Assembly (NCBI RefSeq): GCF_021209385.1
Contig: NZ_JAJOIL010000025.1
Coordinates: 1 to 42,297, forward strand
Length of the DNA stretch: 42,297 bases
Direction: 5' to 3'
Source of the DNA: Seleniivibrio sp.
GTDB taxonomy: Bacteria > Chrysiogenota > Deferribacteres > Deferribacterales > Geovibrionaceae
In this document: positions 7,749-16,143 of the stretch, in pieces
How positions within the stretch are numbered: the stretch's first letter is position 1
Layout: the number at the start of each line of letters is the position of its first letter
Made by a program: the position numbers and the translations under genes
The notes under the pieces: generated by a model
Database searches by the model: none
The model's input: only the letters and a program-made list of their open reading frames with translations
What the model was told of the DNA's origin: nothing

Positions 7749-9203
7749 ATGTCCATCAACTGGAACGAATATGAACCCGGGAGATTTTACGACGAGCTTT
7801 TCCAATCAAAAGGAGTACCCAGAGAGGCGAGTCGCGATGTTTTCCGCCACCTGCAAAACCTTTCCACGCAGGACATCTACAGAAGAAAAAAGACGGCGGA
7901 TGCCGCCATTGTGGAGCTTGGAATCACCTTCACGGTGTACAGCGACGGCACGAACATCGACCGCGCATGGCCGTTTGACATCATACCCAGAGTTATCTGC
8001 GGGATAGAGTGGAAACGCGCGGAAGAGGGGCTTAAGCAGAGACTTAAGGCGCTTAATATGTTCATCAATGATCTTTATAACTCTCAGGAGATAATCAAAA
8101 GCGGGGTGGTGCCTGCGGATGTAATATTGACATCTAAAAATTTCAGGAAAGAGTGCATCGGAATGACACCTGCCCACGGAGCATGGGCGAACATATGCGG
8201 AAGCGACATTGTGCGCGACGGCGATGGAACTCTTTATGTTCTGGAGGATAACCTCCGCGTTCCGTCCGGTGTTTCCTACATGCTTGAAAACCGCAAGATA
8301 ACCAAACGCGTTTTTCCTGAACTCTTCAAAGATATCAACATCATACCCGTTGACGACTATCCGGCGAAACTTTTTGATATGCTTACTTCAATCGCTCCTG
8401 TCTGCGACAGGGAACCGGAGATAGTCGTTCTGACCCCCGGTATATTCAACTCCGCATATTTTGAACACGCCTTTCTTGCCCAGCAGATGGGCGCGGAACT
8501 TGTTGAGGGTGCCGATCTGTTTGTTGACACAGACGACAAGGTCTATATGAAGACAATATACGGTCTCACTCAGGTTGATGTTATCTACCGGAGAATAGAT
8601 GATGATTTCCTCGACCCAGAGGTGTTCAGGGCTGATTCTGCTCTGGGTGTGCCGGGGCTTATGCGCGCATGGAAAAAAGGTAACGTGGCAATAGCCAATG
8701 CGCCAGGAACAGGCGTTGCAGATGATAAGGTCGTGTATGCATACGTTCCGCAGATGATAGAGTTTTATCTGGGCGAAAAACCGCTGATACCCAACGTTGA
8801 AACCTTCCTCTGCCGCGATGATGACCAGAGGCTCTATGTTCTGGACAACCTCGAAAAACTGGTTGTAAAACCTGCCAACGAATCCGGCGGTTACGGAATG
8901 TTGGTGGGTCCCCATTCAACGGAGGAACAGATAGAACAGTTTCGGTATCTCATAAACGAAAATCCCAGAAATTATATAGCACAGCCGACTCTTTCGCTTT
9001 CGGTGACGCCCACGCTGACCGACAAGGGAACCCTTGCCGGACGGCACGTCGATTTGCGTCCCTTCATCCTTCAGGGTGAAAGCTCATACTGCACGGCGGG
9101 CGGTCTTACCCGCGTTGCTCTGCGCGAAGGCTCCCTTGTGGTGAACTCTTCACAGGGCGGCGGAAGCAAAGATACTTGGGTAATTGATCCGGAGGAGGCG
9201 TAA
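7749..9203 (+). CDS. Circularly permuted ATP-grasp protein (PF14403 type)
   Basis: From ATG 7749 (TTGGAGG about 5 bases before it) the product is 484 residues. It matches the circularly permuted ATP-grasp type 2 family: an N-terminal region with YDELFQ, AHGAWANICGSDIVRDGDG and EDNLRVPSGVSY, then NSAYFEHAFLAQQMGAELVE, and a C-terminal nucleotide region with VVKPANESGGYGML and RPFILQG. These proteins are predicted ATP-dependent amide (peptide) ligases. They are nearly always found beside an alpha-E gene, as here, and often with a transglutaminase-like gene, which is absent. The substrate is unknown. It is the first gene of a three-gene operon behind a strong promoter. Confidence 0.9.
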   Translation: MSINWNEYEPGRFYDELFQSKGVPREASRDVFRHLQNLSTQDIYRRKKTADAAIVELGITFTVYSDGTNIDRAWPFDIIPRVICGIEWKRAEEGLKQRLKALNMFINDLYNSQEIIKSGVVPADVILTSKNFRKECIGMTPAHGAWANICGSDIVRDGDGTLYVLEDNLRVPSGVSYMLENRKITKRVFPELFKDINIIPVDDYPAKLFDMLTSIAPVCDREPEIVVLTPGIFNSAYFEHAFLAQQMGAELVEGADLFVDTDDKVYMKTIYGLTQVDVIYRRIDDDFLDPEVFRADSALGVPGLMRAWKKGNVAIANAPGTGVADDKVVYAYVPQMIEFYLGEKPLIPNVETFLCRDDDQRLYVLDNLEKLVVKPANESGGYGMLVGPHSTEEQIEQFRYLINENPRNYIAQPTLSLSVTPTLTDKGTLAGRHVDLRPFILQGESSYCTAGGLTRVALREGSLVVNSSQGGGSKDTWVIDPEEA

Positions 9204-9204
9204 G

Positions 9205-10131
9205 ATGCTGTCAAGAGTTGCAAACAGAGTTTACTGGCTGGCGCGCTATATGGAGCGTGCGGAAGATATGGCAAAGCTGGCGAACGTTTACGCCAACCTG
9301 ATGCTGGACATGCCGAAGGGAACCGACATTGTTTGGTACAACCTGATAACCATCATGGATGCGGAAGAATCCTTCGCGGATCTTTATGAAGACAGGTCGG
9401 AGACCAGCGTCATGAGCTATCTTATAAGTGACGACCGCAACCCCTGTTCACTGTTCTGCTCGCTGGCTTTTGCCAGAGAGAACGCCAGAACGTCCAGAGA
9501 TATTCTGCCCAGCGAGGCGTGGGAAGTGGTCAACGAACTGTACCTCCTTGCAAAAAAAGAGAAGGATTGCGTTGCGACCAGAAGTAAACGCTATCAGTTC
9601 CTTACGCAGATAATCAAAGGCGGGCAGAGGCTTGAGGGCATGCTCGTCAGCGGTCTTTCACGCAATTCCACATATAATTTTTTACAGATAGGAAGACTTC
9701 TTGAGCGGGCGGATACCACCACCCGTATACTTGATGCCGGTTCGCTTCTTTTGCGAAGCAGTAAGCTGAAAGGTACGGAGGGGATAGTCTGGATGAACCT
9801 GCTGAAAGCTATGAACGCTTATCAGATGTACCGTCAGTCCATGCGCCGCAAGGTTGCCAGTGCCGATGTCATTGACTTTCTTCTCAAAGATGCTATGTTT
9901 CCCAGAGCGGTTGCCTATTGCACCCAGAGTATAGCCATTCTGGGGGAAAGGCTTCCGAACTCAGCACCCGTTGCCGAAAAAGCGAAGGCTGTGAACTGCC
10001 TTCTGGAGGGGTTTTCGGCAAAACAGGCGGATGTTAAGGACATACATGATTTTATGGACAGAACACAGATAGCTTTATATGAAATAGACGCCGCTATTGC
10101 TGACGCATGGTTTAATGCGGCTATAGGCTGA
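9205..10131 (+). CDS. Alpha-E domain protein (PF04168, DUF403)
   Basis: ATG 9205 is chosen over an in-frame codon at 9184 because GGAGGAGG lies just before it and MLSRVANRVYWLARYMERAE is the invariant start of the family. The product is 308 residues, essentially all helical, with conserved ERAD (LLERADTTTRILD, about residues 165-177) and FNAAIG at the end. Alpha-E proteins have no proven biochemical role. They are tied to circularly permuted ATP-grasp proteins and are thought to assist peptide synthesis or tagging. Only 1 base separates it from the upstream stop, and it overlaps the downstream peptidase by 1 base, so the three are one transcription unit. Confidence 0.92.
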   Translation: MLSRVANRVYWLARYMERAEDMAKLANVYANLMLDMPKGTDIVWYNLITIMDAEESFADLYEDRSETSVMSYLISDDRNPCSLFCSLAFARENARTSRDILPSEAWEVVNELYLLAKKEKDCVATRSKRYQFLTQIIKGGQRLEGMLVSGLSRNSTYNFLQIGRLLERADTTTRILDAGSLLLRSSKLKGTEGIVWMNLLKAMNAYQMYRQSMRRKVASADVIDFLLKDAMFPRAVAYCTQSIAILGERLPNSAPVAEKAKAVNCLLEGFSAKQADVKDIHDFMDRTQIALYEIDAAIADAWFNAAIG

Positions 10132-11159
10132 TGAAAAGATTTTACTGTTCCTGCGGGGCAGAAATATTTTTTGATAATACAATATGTTTTGCCTGCGGAA
10201 AGCTGGTGGGGATTGATGTCGTCGGTTCGGAGATGTTCACCCTTAAGCACAAGGGCAAAGGTCTCCTTGCCGCCACCGTCGGCTCCAACACGCGCTATTA
10301 CCGCTTCTGTGAGCACCGTTCGCCTGACCTGCTCGGCTGTAACCTGCTTATAAGAGAGGACGATCCGCATACGCAATGTGTTTCGTGCAGGCTGACCAGA
10401 ACCGTTCCCGTTCAGGACATACCTAGAAATGTCAAGCGCTGGCGTACCCTTGAGGAAGCGAAAAGGCGTATGGTTTTCAATATGTACCGCCATCATCTCC
10501 CCTTTAAGAACAGAGAGGAAGATCCCGTTAAAGGTCTTTGCTTCGACTTTCTTGAGGACAGACGTTCCAACCCGAACGTTTCTCAGGATGTAGTCTATAC
10601 CGGACACTCAAGCGGAGTTATAACCATAAACGCCGCCGAAGCGGATCCTGAATACCGTGTTTCCATGCGCGAGGAGATGAACGAGCGATACAGGACAACT
10701 CTGGGGCATTTCCGCCACGAGATAGGACATTATTTCTTTATGACCCTTGTTGAAGGTACAAAATGGGAACGTCAGTTTGACGTGCTTTTCGGCGATCATA
10801 AAAAAAATTATGACGATGCACTGAAAGCCTATTATGCCAATGGTCCCGCTCCGGACTGGCAGGAACACCACATAAGCGCGTATGCATCCATGCACCCGCT
10901 GGAGGACTGGGCGGAGACCTGGGCGCACTACATGCATATGATGGATACATTGGAGACAGCAATTTCATTCGGAGTGCTGAACGTAGATATTGAATATAGC
11001 GATTTCAGATCGGTGATTAACAAATGGGTTGAACTGACCGTTATAATGAATTCGCTGAACCGCAGTGTTGGCAAACCGGACGCTTATCCTTTCGTTCTAA
11101 GCAGTGAAGTTTATGATAAGCTGGTTTTTGTAAGAAACGTTATTCTCTCAGTCAGATAG
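10131..11159 (+). CDS. Zinc-ribbon/zinc-binding metallopeptidase (PF15887, Peptidase_Mx type)
   Basis: The 342-residue product starts with a zinc ribbon (C6, C8, C19 and C22 in FYCSCG...CFACG) and has the gluzincin motif HEIGH with H196, E197 and H200. A downstream EDWAETWAHY segment probably supplies the third ligand. The layout matches a family of putative zinc-binding peptidases that recurs next to alpha-E/ATP-grasp genes. No signal peptide is seen, so it should act in the cytoplasm. Translation is coupled to the alpha-E gene (TGATG). A natural reading is that the ATP-grasp enzyme makes an amide bond and this protease processes or removes it, but that is inference. Confidence 0.85.
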   Translation: MKRFYCSCGAEIFFDNTICFACGKLVGIDVVGSEMFTLKHKGKGLLAATVGSNTRYYRFCEHRSPDLLGCNLLIREDDPHTQCVSCRLTRTVPVQDIPRNVKRWRTLEEAKRRMVFNMYRHHLPFKNREEDPVKGLCFDFLEDRRSNPNVSQDVVYTGHSSGVITINAAEADPEYRVSMREEMNERYRTTLGHFRHEIGHYFFMTLVEGTKWERQFDVLFGDHKKNYDDALKAYYANGPAPDWQEHHISAYASMHPLEDWAETWAHYMHMMDTLETAISFGVLNVDIEYSDFRSVINKWVELTVIMNSLNRSVGKPDAYPFVLSSEVYDKLVFVRNVILSVR

Positions 11160-11520
11160 TGGTTATTTTTTAAGCTTGCGATTAATTTTTAATCAGCACA
11201 TGGTTTTGTTCTATGTGTGTTTCGTATAGGTCTATAGAAAAATTCAATGTCAAAATATTTTTATTATTTGCAAAAATATAATCTTTATTATGTCCCGTAG
11301 ATTATGGCATATTCCTGTAACTCTTTTTTATTTTTCAGCTAAAATTTGTTTCTCCATTAAATTTTTAATTTTATAAACATGGTATGGTTAGCCGACGAAT
11401 CTGTTTGGTGTAAAATATTTGAGTAAAATTTAACAATGGGTCTTTAATTAAATGATGCTATTGATAAATATGATGTGGCACGTTTCTGGCTAGTTTAACT
11501 TTCCGACAACGGGGGTATAT
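11160..11520 (+). other. AT-rich intergenic region, 361 bp, no gene seen
   Basis: This stretch is clearly more A+T-rich than the genes around it and has stops in all frames. A short stem GATTAA-TTT-TTAATC near 11180 follows the peptidase stop but lacks G+C and a clean T-run, so I do not call it a terminator. The right end holds a sigma-54-type promoter and the GGGGG ribosome-binding site of the next gene. No riboswitch or small-RNA family was recognised. Confidence 0.6.
11476..11490 (+). promoter_or_regulatory. Candidate sigma-54 (-24/-12) promoter
   Basis: TGGCACG (11476-11482), four bases, TGGC (11487-11490) matches the consensus TGGCACG-N4-TTGC except for one T-to-G in the -12 element. 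The invariant GG and GC dinucleotides are at the correct distance. Transcription would start near 11502, leaving a leader of about 19 bases that contains the GGGGG site (11511-11515). Sigma-54 commonly serves motility genes, which fits the CheW domain of the downstream product. Confidence 0.6.
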
Positions 11521-14148
11521 ATGTCTGCTGAAGAAATGGTCACCTATAAAGATATCGAAATTCCGAAATCGCTGATCGGGGTCATAAACCACATGGACAG
11601 TGTGGACGAATACCGTGAGGAACTGCTTCGGCTAGGCGCCCAGTGGGATCTGCTGACCATTCTGGGGCAGATGGTCGGCACGGGCACAGACATGACCGGA
11701 ACCCGTAAGGGCTTTCTGGATCTTACAAATAAACTGCTCTGTCAGCTTGCACTGGAAAACATGCGAAAGACGGTGCAGGAGATAGCGTCGAAGGCGCAGG
11801 TTGCCGTGGATATCCTCATCCGCAACCTTTTCGAGCGCACCGCAGACATTGGCTTTCTTGCCACTGACGACGATATCAGAGATTTCATCATAAAAAACGA
11901 AGAACTTGACATCCTCTGCAAGGGCGGCGGTGACGAGCAGGTGTGTGACACGCTGAACAGAACGCAGCTGCGCGAAGAGATGAAACAGGCGCTCATTGAA
12001 CGTTTTCGGGAATATATCGCTAAATACTCGGTATATTTCAACATAATTCTTCTGGATACGGACGGGAACGTTCTTGTGCAGATGGATCAGGACAGCAAGG
12101 TGTTAAAGACCTCCGATCCTCTGGTTAAGGACGCTGTTGAGGTTGATGGAGAATATCTTGAAGTGTACAGATATTGCGACCTTCTGCCGCAGAATGAAAA
12201 ATCACTCATATACGCATACAGGGTAACAAGAAGCAATGAGGAAAAGGATGACGTTCTCGGCGTACTCTGTCTCTGCTTCCGCTTTCAGAACGAGATGGAG
12301 GGCATATTCCGCAACCTGTCGTCGAAAGACGACTGGTCGGTTAAGCTTATCCTCGATGCGGACGGCCATGTAATCGCCAGCTCGGACAGATACCATGTTC
12401 CAATCGGGGCTAAGATGGATATGGCGCTTAACAAAGAATACGGCATGGTTATCTTTGCCGGAAAGAAATATATCGCTAAGACCTGTCCCACAAAAGGATA
12501 TCAGGGCTTTTTCGGACTCGGCTGGTACGGACACGTTATGATACCGCTTGAGAGCGCTTTTGAGATATCGGAAGAGAGTTCCGCGAAAAAGAGCATAAAC
12601 GATAAGATCCTGGAGGCTGTAATGAGCGACCCGAGGCTGTTCTCGGGCGAACTGCGCAGTATTCCCCTTCAGGCGGAAAAGATTCAGAGCGACCTTGAGC
12701 GCACCGTATGGAACGGAAACGTGAAGGAGAGCGACCCTGCATCAAAAGTGCTTCTCTGGAGCATTTCCGGCACAGGCGCCAAGACCAAAAAGATATTTGA
12801 ACAGTCCATTGGCAATCTGCACAAGACGGTCATAGATTCCATACTCTCAAACGTATGGTTCTGGGCGGCGCTTGCGGTGGATATCATGGACAGAAACCTT
12901 TACGAGCGTGCGAATGACTGCCGCTGGTGGGCGCTGACATCCGCCTTTAAGCGCATACTGGACAAACCGAAGATCGAGGCGGAAGATAAAGAGAAGATAA
13001 GCGGAATTCTGCAATACATAAACGGACTTTACACAGTATATACCAATCTGTTCGTATATGATTCATACGGAAGGGTGATTGCAGTTTCAAACCCCACCGA
13101 AGAACACATAGTCGGCTCTGTTCTCAGCAAAGATTTCGTACGCAATACTCTTGCTCTCAGAGAGAGTTGTCAGTACAGCGTTTCAAAGTTTGAAACAAGC
13201 GAACTCTACGGCGACAGACACACATACATTTACGGCGCAGCCATAACCTCTTTTAAAAACGGAAAAAATACTCTGGGCGGCATAGGGATAGTATTCGACA
13301 GCGAACCGCAGTTTGAGGCTATGCTTCACGACGCACTTCCGCGGAACGAACGCGGAGAGGTTGAAGAGGGCGTCTTCGGTGTGTTTGCCGACAGAAAAGG
13401 TTATGTCATAAGCTCCACCTGCTCAGATCTGAAAACCGGCGATATTATTGCAGTAGATAAAGAATTCCTCAATATGAAGAACGGGCAGGGTATTTCAAAG
13501 ATAATCGAATACGGCGGTTATTATTATGCCGTCGGAGCGCATACAGGCAGCGGATACAGAGAATACAAACAGGGCGACGGGTACGAGAATGATGTAATTG
13601 CTCTGATATTCACTCCTTTGGCTAAGGTTTCCGCGGAGCAAGTATATAACATCCGCAGGCGCGGTGACAGCGTGCGCGTTAAAAGTGCGGCAGGCAGCAA
13701 GGACAGCATAGAGGTTGCAACCTTCTTCATCGGCACAAAATGGCTGGGTATAAAGACAGAAAACGTTGTGGAGGCTATCAACCCCGAGGGGCTTACAACC
13801 GTTCCCGGCAGTCATAAATTTGTAAAAGGCAGGCGGATATATAAAGATCTGCCGCTTTTGGTGGTGGATATACGCAGTGTTCTTGACCTGCCTGACAAAG
13901 AGGTAGATAACGACAGCCAGATAATCGTTCTGCGCTACAGAGACGACCAGCTTTTCGGTCTCATAGCTGATGCGCTTGGCGAAATACCGCAGATACCCCT
14001 TGACAGGGTGGAGTGTTCCGACCATATACTCGATAACAGCAAATACACCGAATGTATCGTAAAACCTGACCAGACACAGCCCAACGGCGAGATGCTCATG
14101 GTTCTGAGACCCGAAGGGATCATAGGGAAGCTCAAGGAAATGATATAA
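11521..14148 (+). CDS. Soluble tandem-Cache protein with C-terminal CheW domain
   Basis: The product is 875 residues with no signal peptide and no clear membrane segment. It contains two copies of one module. The first begins at AVDILIRNLFERTADIG (about 95-111), the second at AVDIMDRNLYERANDC (about 452-467). Each is followed by two Cache/PAS-like beta-sheet halves (IILLDTDGNVL and KLILDADGHVIASSD; NLFVYDSYGRVIAVS and VFADRKGYVISS). Residues about 728-870 are a CheW domain (VATFFIGTKWLGI...PLLVVDIRSVLDL). CheW couples receptors to CheA, so this protein probably brings a ligand-sensing input directly to the chemotaxis array from the cytoplasm. No methylation helices are seen. Known Cache proteins usually sense outside the cell, which makes the soluble form unusual. 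Confidence 0.8.
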   Translation: MSAEEMVTYKDIEIPKSLIGVINHMDSVDEYREELLRLGAQWDLLTILGQMVGTGTDMTGTRKGFLDLTNKLLCQLALENMRKTVQEIASKAQVAVDILIRNLFERTADIGFLATDDDIRDFIIKNEELDILCKGGGDEQVCDTLNRTQLREEMKQALIERFREYIAKYSVYFNIILLDTDGNVLVQMDQDSKVLKTSDPLVKDAVEVDGEYLEVYRYCDLLPQNEKSLIYAYRVTRSNEEKDDVLGVLCLCFRFQNEMEGIFRNLSSKDDWSVKLILDADGHVIASSDRYHVPIGAKMDMALNKEYGMVIFAGKKYIAKTCPTKGYQGFFGLGWYGHVMIPLESAFEISEESSAKKSINDKILEAVMSDPRLFSGELRSIPLQAEKIQSDLERTVWNGNVKESDPASKVLLWSISGTGAKTKKIFEQSIGNLHKTVIDSILSNVWFWAALAVDIMDRNLYERANDCRWWALTSAFKRILDKPKIEAEDKEKISGILQYINGLYTVYTNLFVYDSYGRVIAVSNPTEEHIVGSVLSKDFVRNTLALRESCQYSVSKFETSELYGDRHTYIYGAAITSFKNGKNTLGGIGIVFDSEPQFEAMLHDALPRNERGEVEEGVFGVFADRKGYVISSTCSDLKTGDIIAVDKEFLNMKNGQGISKIIEYGGYYYAVGAHTGSGYREYKQGDGYENDVIALIFTPLAKVSAEQVYNIRRRGDSVRVKSAAGSKDSIEVATFFIGTKWLGIKTENVVEAINPEGLTTVPGSHKFVKGRRIYKDLPLLVVDIRSVLDLPDKEVDNDSQIIVLRYRDDQLFGLIADALGEIPQIPLDRVECSDHILDNSKYTECIVKPDQTQPNGEMLMVLRPEGIIGKLKEMI

Positions 14149-14149
14149 T

Positions 14150-14171
14150 ATTATATTCTTAGAAATATAAT
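14150..14171 (+). promoter_or_regulatory. AT-rich inverted repeat touching the ars-type promoter (candidate operator)
   Basis: ATTATATT (14150-14157) and AATATAAT (14164-14171) form a perfect 8-bp inverted repeat with a 6-bp spacer, ending on the first base of the -35 box. ArsR/SmtB repressors bind AT-rich imperfect palindromes at such places. No ArsR gene lies in the window, and an 8-bp AT-only repeat can arise by chance. Confidence 0.4.
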
Positions 14172-14199
14172 TGACATATCCTGCGGATGGTACTATACA
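14171..14199 (+). promoter_or_regulatory. Sigma-70 promoter of the arsenic-type operon
   Basis: TTGACA (14171-14176), 17-bp spacer, TATACA (14194-14199) is close to consensus. Transcription would begin near 14206, giving a leader of about 10 bases before the ATG at 14217. An in-frame ATG at 14187 lies upstream of this point and is therefore unlikely to be used. Confidence 0.72.
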
Positions 14200-14216
14200 T
14201 CTGTCAGGAGATATCT

Positions 14217-15368
14217 ATGAAAGAAATATACAAGTTTGTTTCGCTGGCGGCATTGTTTGCAGTGCTGTATTTTACACCGTTTGAATCGGTAAGTGTTTCT
14301 TCCGCAATTCTGGAGGGCTTCTATCTGCTGTCGGAATACGTCCGCCAGCATACGCTGACCTGTCTTATCCCGGCGCTTTTCATAGCGGGAGCCATAAGCG
14401 TTCTTATTTCGCAGGCTTCCGTGATTAAATATTTCGGTGCCGACGCCAAACGTGTCGCCGCCTATGGCGTTGCGTCCGTTTCAGGCGCTGTGCTTGCCGT
14501 CTGCTCATGCACCATTCTTCCACTGTTCGCAGGTATCTATAAACGCGGAGCCGGACTTGGTCCCGCCATAGCGTTCGTTTATTCCGGTCCCGCCATAAAT
14601 ATTCTAGCCATAGTGCTTACGGCAAGGGTACTTGGACTTGAGATGGGGCTTGCCAGAGGAATTCTTGCCATTCTCTTTTCAGTAATCATAGGCGTCGTGA
14701 TGGCGTTTCTGTTCCGTGGAGAAGAGGCGGAGCGTCAGGCGCTTGCCATGCGGGATGTGAAGGCGGAGAACGTCCTTTTACAGATATTGTTTTTTGTCGC
14801 CATGACGGCGGTTCTGATATTCGCCACATGGGCTAAACCTGCTGTGGGCGGAACTCTTTTTGCGGCGATATATGATATGAAATGGTATCTTACATTTTTG
14901 AGTCTGTGCGCCGTTATACTAATGAGTTTTTATGTGCTTAACGCAGATCAGCGCAAACTGTGGATAGAGGAGACTTGGGGCTATGCTAAGCAAATAATTC
15001 CTCTTCTTTTCATAGGGGTTCTGATTGCCGGTTTTCTTCTGGGACGTCCCGGTCACGAGGGCGTGATACCTTCAGAATACATTTATATGCTGGTTGGAGG
15101 CAACGGTTTCGGTGCAACGCTTTTTGCCTCTGTGGCAGGCGCTTTGATGTATTTTGCAACTCTGACCGAGATACCTATATTGCAGGGTCTCATGGGTGCC
15201 GGAATGGGCAAAGGTCCCGCACTTGCGCTCCTGCTTTCAGGTCCCGCGCTCAGTCTGCCCAGCATGCTGGTTATACGCAGTGTCATAGGGCTTAAAAAAA
15301 CAGTGGCATACGTTCTTCTGGTGGTTATTATGTCTTGTACAGCAGGAATGATATACGGAAATATGTGA
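14217..15368 (+). CDS. Permease of the ArsP/YraQ (DUF318) family
   Basis: From ATG 14217 (CAGGAG upstream) the product is 383 residues with about eight membrane helices in two related halves. The first half has CSCTILPLFAGIYKRGAGLG and YSGPAINILAI; the second has TEIPILQGLMGAGMGKGPAL and LSGPALSLPSM. The repeated SGPA pattern and the CSC pair are hallmarks of this family, which includes ArsP, an exporter of trivalent organoarsenicals. Members linked to other metals exist. The downstream thioredoxin-fold protein and ArsC argue for arsenic export here. The gene leads the operon and is driven by the promoter at 14171-14199. Confidence 0.88.
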   Translation: MKEIYKFVSLAALFAVLYFTPFESVSVSSAILEGFYLLSEYVRQHTLTCLIPALFIAGAISVLISQASVIKYFGADAKRVAAYGVASVSGAVLAVCSCTILPLFAGIYKRGAGLGPAIAFVYSGPAINILAIVLTARVLGLEMGLARGILAILFSVIIGVVMAFLFRGEEAERQALAMRDVKAENVLLQILFFVAMTAVLIFATWAKPAVGGTLFAAIYDMKWYLTFLSLCAVILMSFYVLNADQRKLWIEETWGYAKQIIPLLFIGVLIAGFLLGRPGHEGVIPSEYIYMLVGGNGFGATLFASVAGALMYFATLTEIPILQGLMGAGMGKGPALALLLSGPALSLPSMLVIRSVIGLKKTVAYVLLVVIMSCTAGMIYGNM

Positions 15369-15376
15369 GGTAAATC

Positions 15377-15661
15377 ATGAAAATAAAAGTATTAGGTCCC
15401 GGATGCGTAAACTGTAAGAAAATGCACGAAATGACCCTTCAGGCGGTTAAAGAGCTGGGGATTGATGCAGATATCGAATATGTCAACGATATGACTGAAA
15501 TATCCAACTATATAATGGTCACTCCCGGACTGGTTGTGGACGAAGTTGTCGTTCACGAGGGAAAACCCCTGCCCACAGTCCATGAGATAAAGATACTTCT
15601 CAAACAGAAGAACGCGTCAAGCGGCGGAAGCGGATGCGGCTGTTCCGGCTGCTGCGGTTAA
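15377..15661 (+). CDS. Small thioredoxin-fold redox protein with Cys-rich tail
   Basis: The product is 94 residues. The first 75 form the short thioredoxin-like fold of the 'redox-active disulfide protein 2' family, with the active-site pair GPGCVNCKK (C10 and C13) and the cis-Pro segment [10 protein letters not shown] flexible tail [12 protein letters not shown] follows, adding five Cys in the last nine residues. The core could reduce ArsC after catalysis or handle thiolated arsenic, and the tail looks like a soft-metal ligand, possibly passing As(III) to the permease. These roles are inferred from the motif and from the position between permease and arsC. The gene starts 8 bases after the permease stop with GAGGT. 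Confidence 0.85.
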   Translation: MKIKVLGPGCVNCKKMHEMTLQAVKELGIDADIEYVNDMTEISNYIMVTPGLVVDEVVVHEGKPLPTVHEIKILLKQKNASSGGSGCGCSGCCG

Positions 15662-15665
15662 TAAT

Positions 15666-16070
15666 ATGAAGCGCGTACTTTTCGTATGTGTACATAACAG
15701 CGCCAGAAGCCAGATGGCAGAGAGCTTTCTCAACGGGCTGTCCGGCTTTTCGGCGCATAGTGCAGGGCTTGAGCCAGGCAGTCTGAATCCGTTTGTTGTG
15801 CGTGCAATGGCGGAAGTCGGTGTGGATATTTCATGCAACCGCACAAAGAGTGTGACGGAATTTCTGGGGCAGGATTTTGATTATGTGATTGCCGTATGCG
15901 ATAAAGAGGCGGCGGACAGATGTCCTGTGGTTCCGGTTTCAGGTGAAAAGATGCACTGGGAGTTTCCCGATCCGTCGTCGTTTCAGGGAACGGATGAACA
16001 GAAGCTCGCCTTTGCCCGCACTGTGCGGGACGCCATACAGAAAAAGATTCTGGACTGGGCGGCGCTTTAA
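15666..16070 (+). CDS. arsC: Arsenate reductase, low-molecular-weight phosphatase type (ArsC)
   Basis: The 134-residue product carries the phosphatase-like P-loop [14 protein letters not shown] (catalytic Cys8, Arg14). It also has the two further redox Cys of thioredoxin-linked ArsC in [15 protein letters not shown], and the conserved HWEFPDPS segment. It reduces arsenate to arsenite in the cytoplasm, with electrons from thioredoxin; the neighbouring small thioredoxin-fold protein may be its partner. The presence of all three Cys separates it from ordinary LMW protein-tyrosine phosphatases. The start is 4 bases after the previous stop, and it closes the operon. Confidence 0.9.
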   Translation: MKRVLFVCVHNSARSQMAESFLNGLSGFSAHSAGLEPGSLNPFVVRAMAEVGVDISCNRTKSVTEFLGQDFDYVIAVCDKEAADRCPVVPVSGEKMHWEFPDPSSFQGTDEQKLAFARTVRDAIQKKILDWAAL

Positions 16071-16081
16071 CAAAATTTTAC

Positions 16082-16109
16082 ATGACAATCTGAATAATCG
16101 GTATATATT
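16082..16109 (+). promoter_or_regulatory. Possible promoter of the SLAC1/TDT transporter gene
   Basis: ATGACA (16082-16087), 16-bp spacer, TATATT (16104-16109) lies 35 bases before the start. Both boxes match consensus at five and four or five positions. The 73-bp gap after arsC has no recognisable terminator, so read-through from the ars operon is also possible. Confidence 0.35.
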
Positions 16110-16143
16110 GTTTTCTGAATAAATAACAATTACCGAGGTTCAG

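Noticed and set aside
11176-11195. Terminator-like stem GATTAA/TTAATC after the metallopeptidase gene
   Set aside because: AT-only six-base stem without a T-run; too weak.
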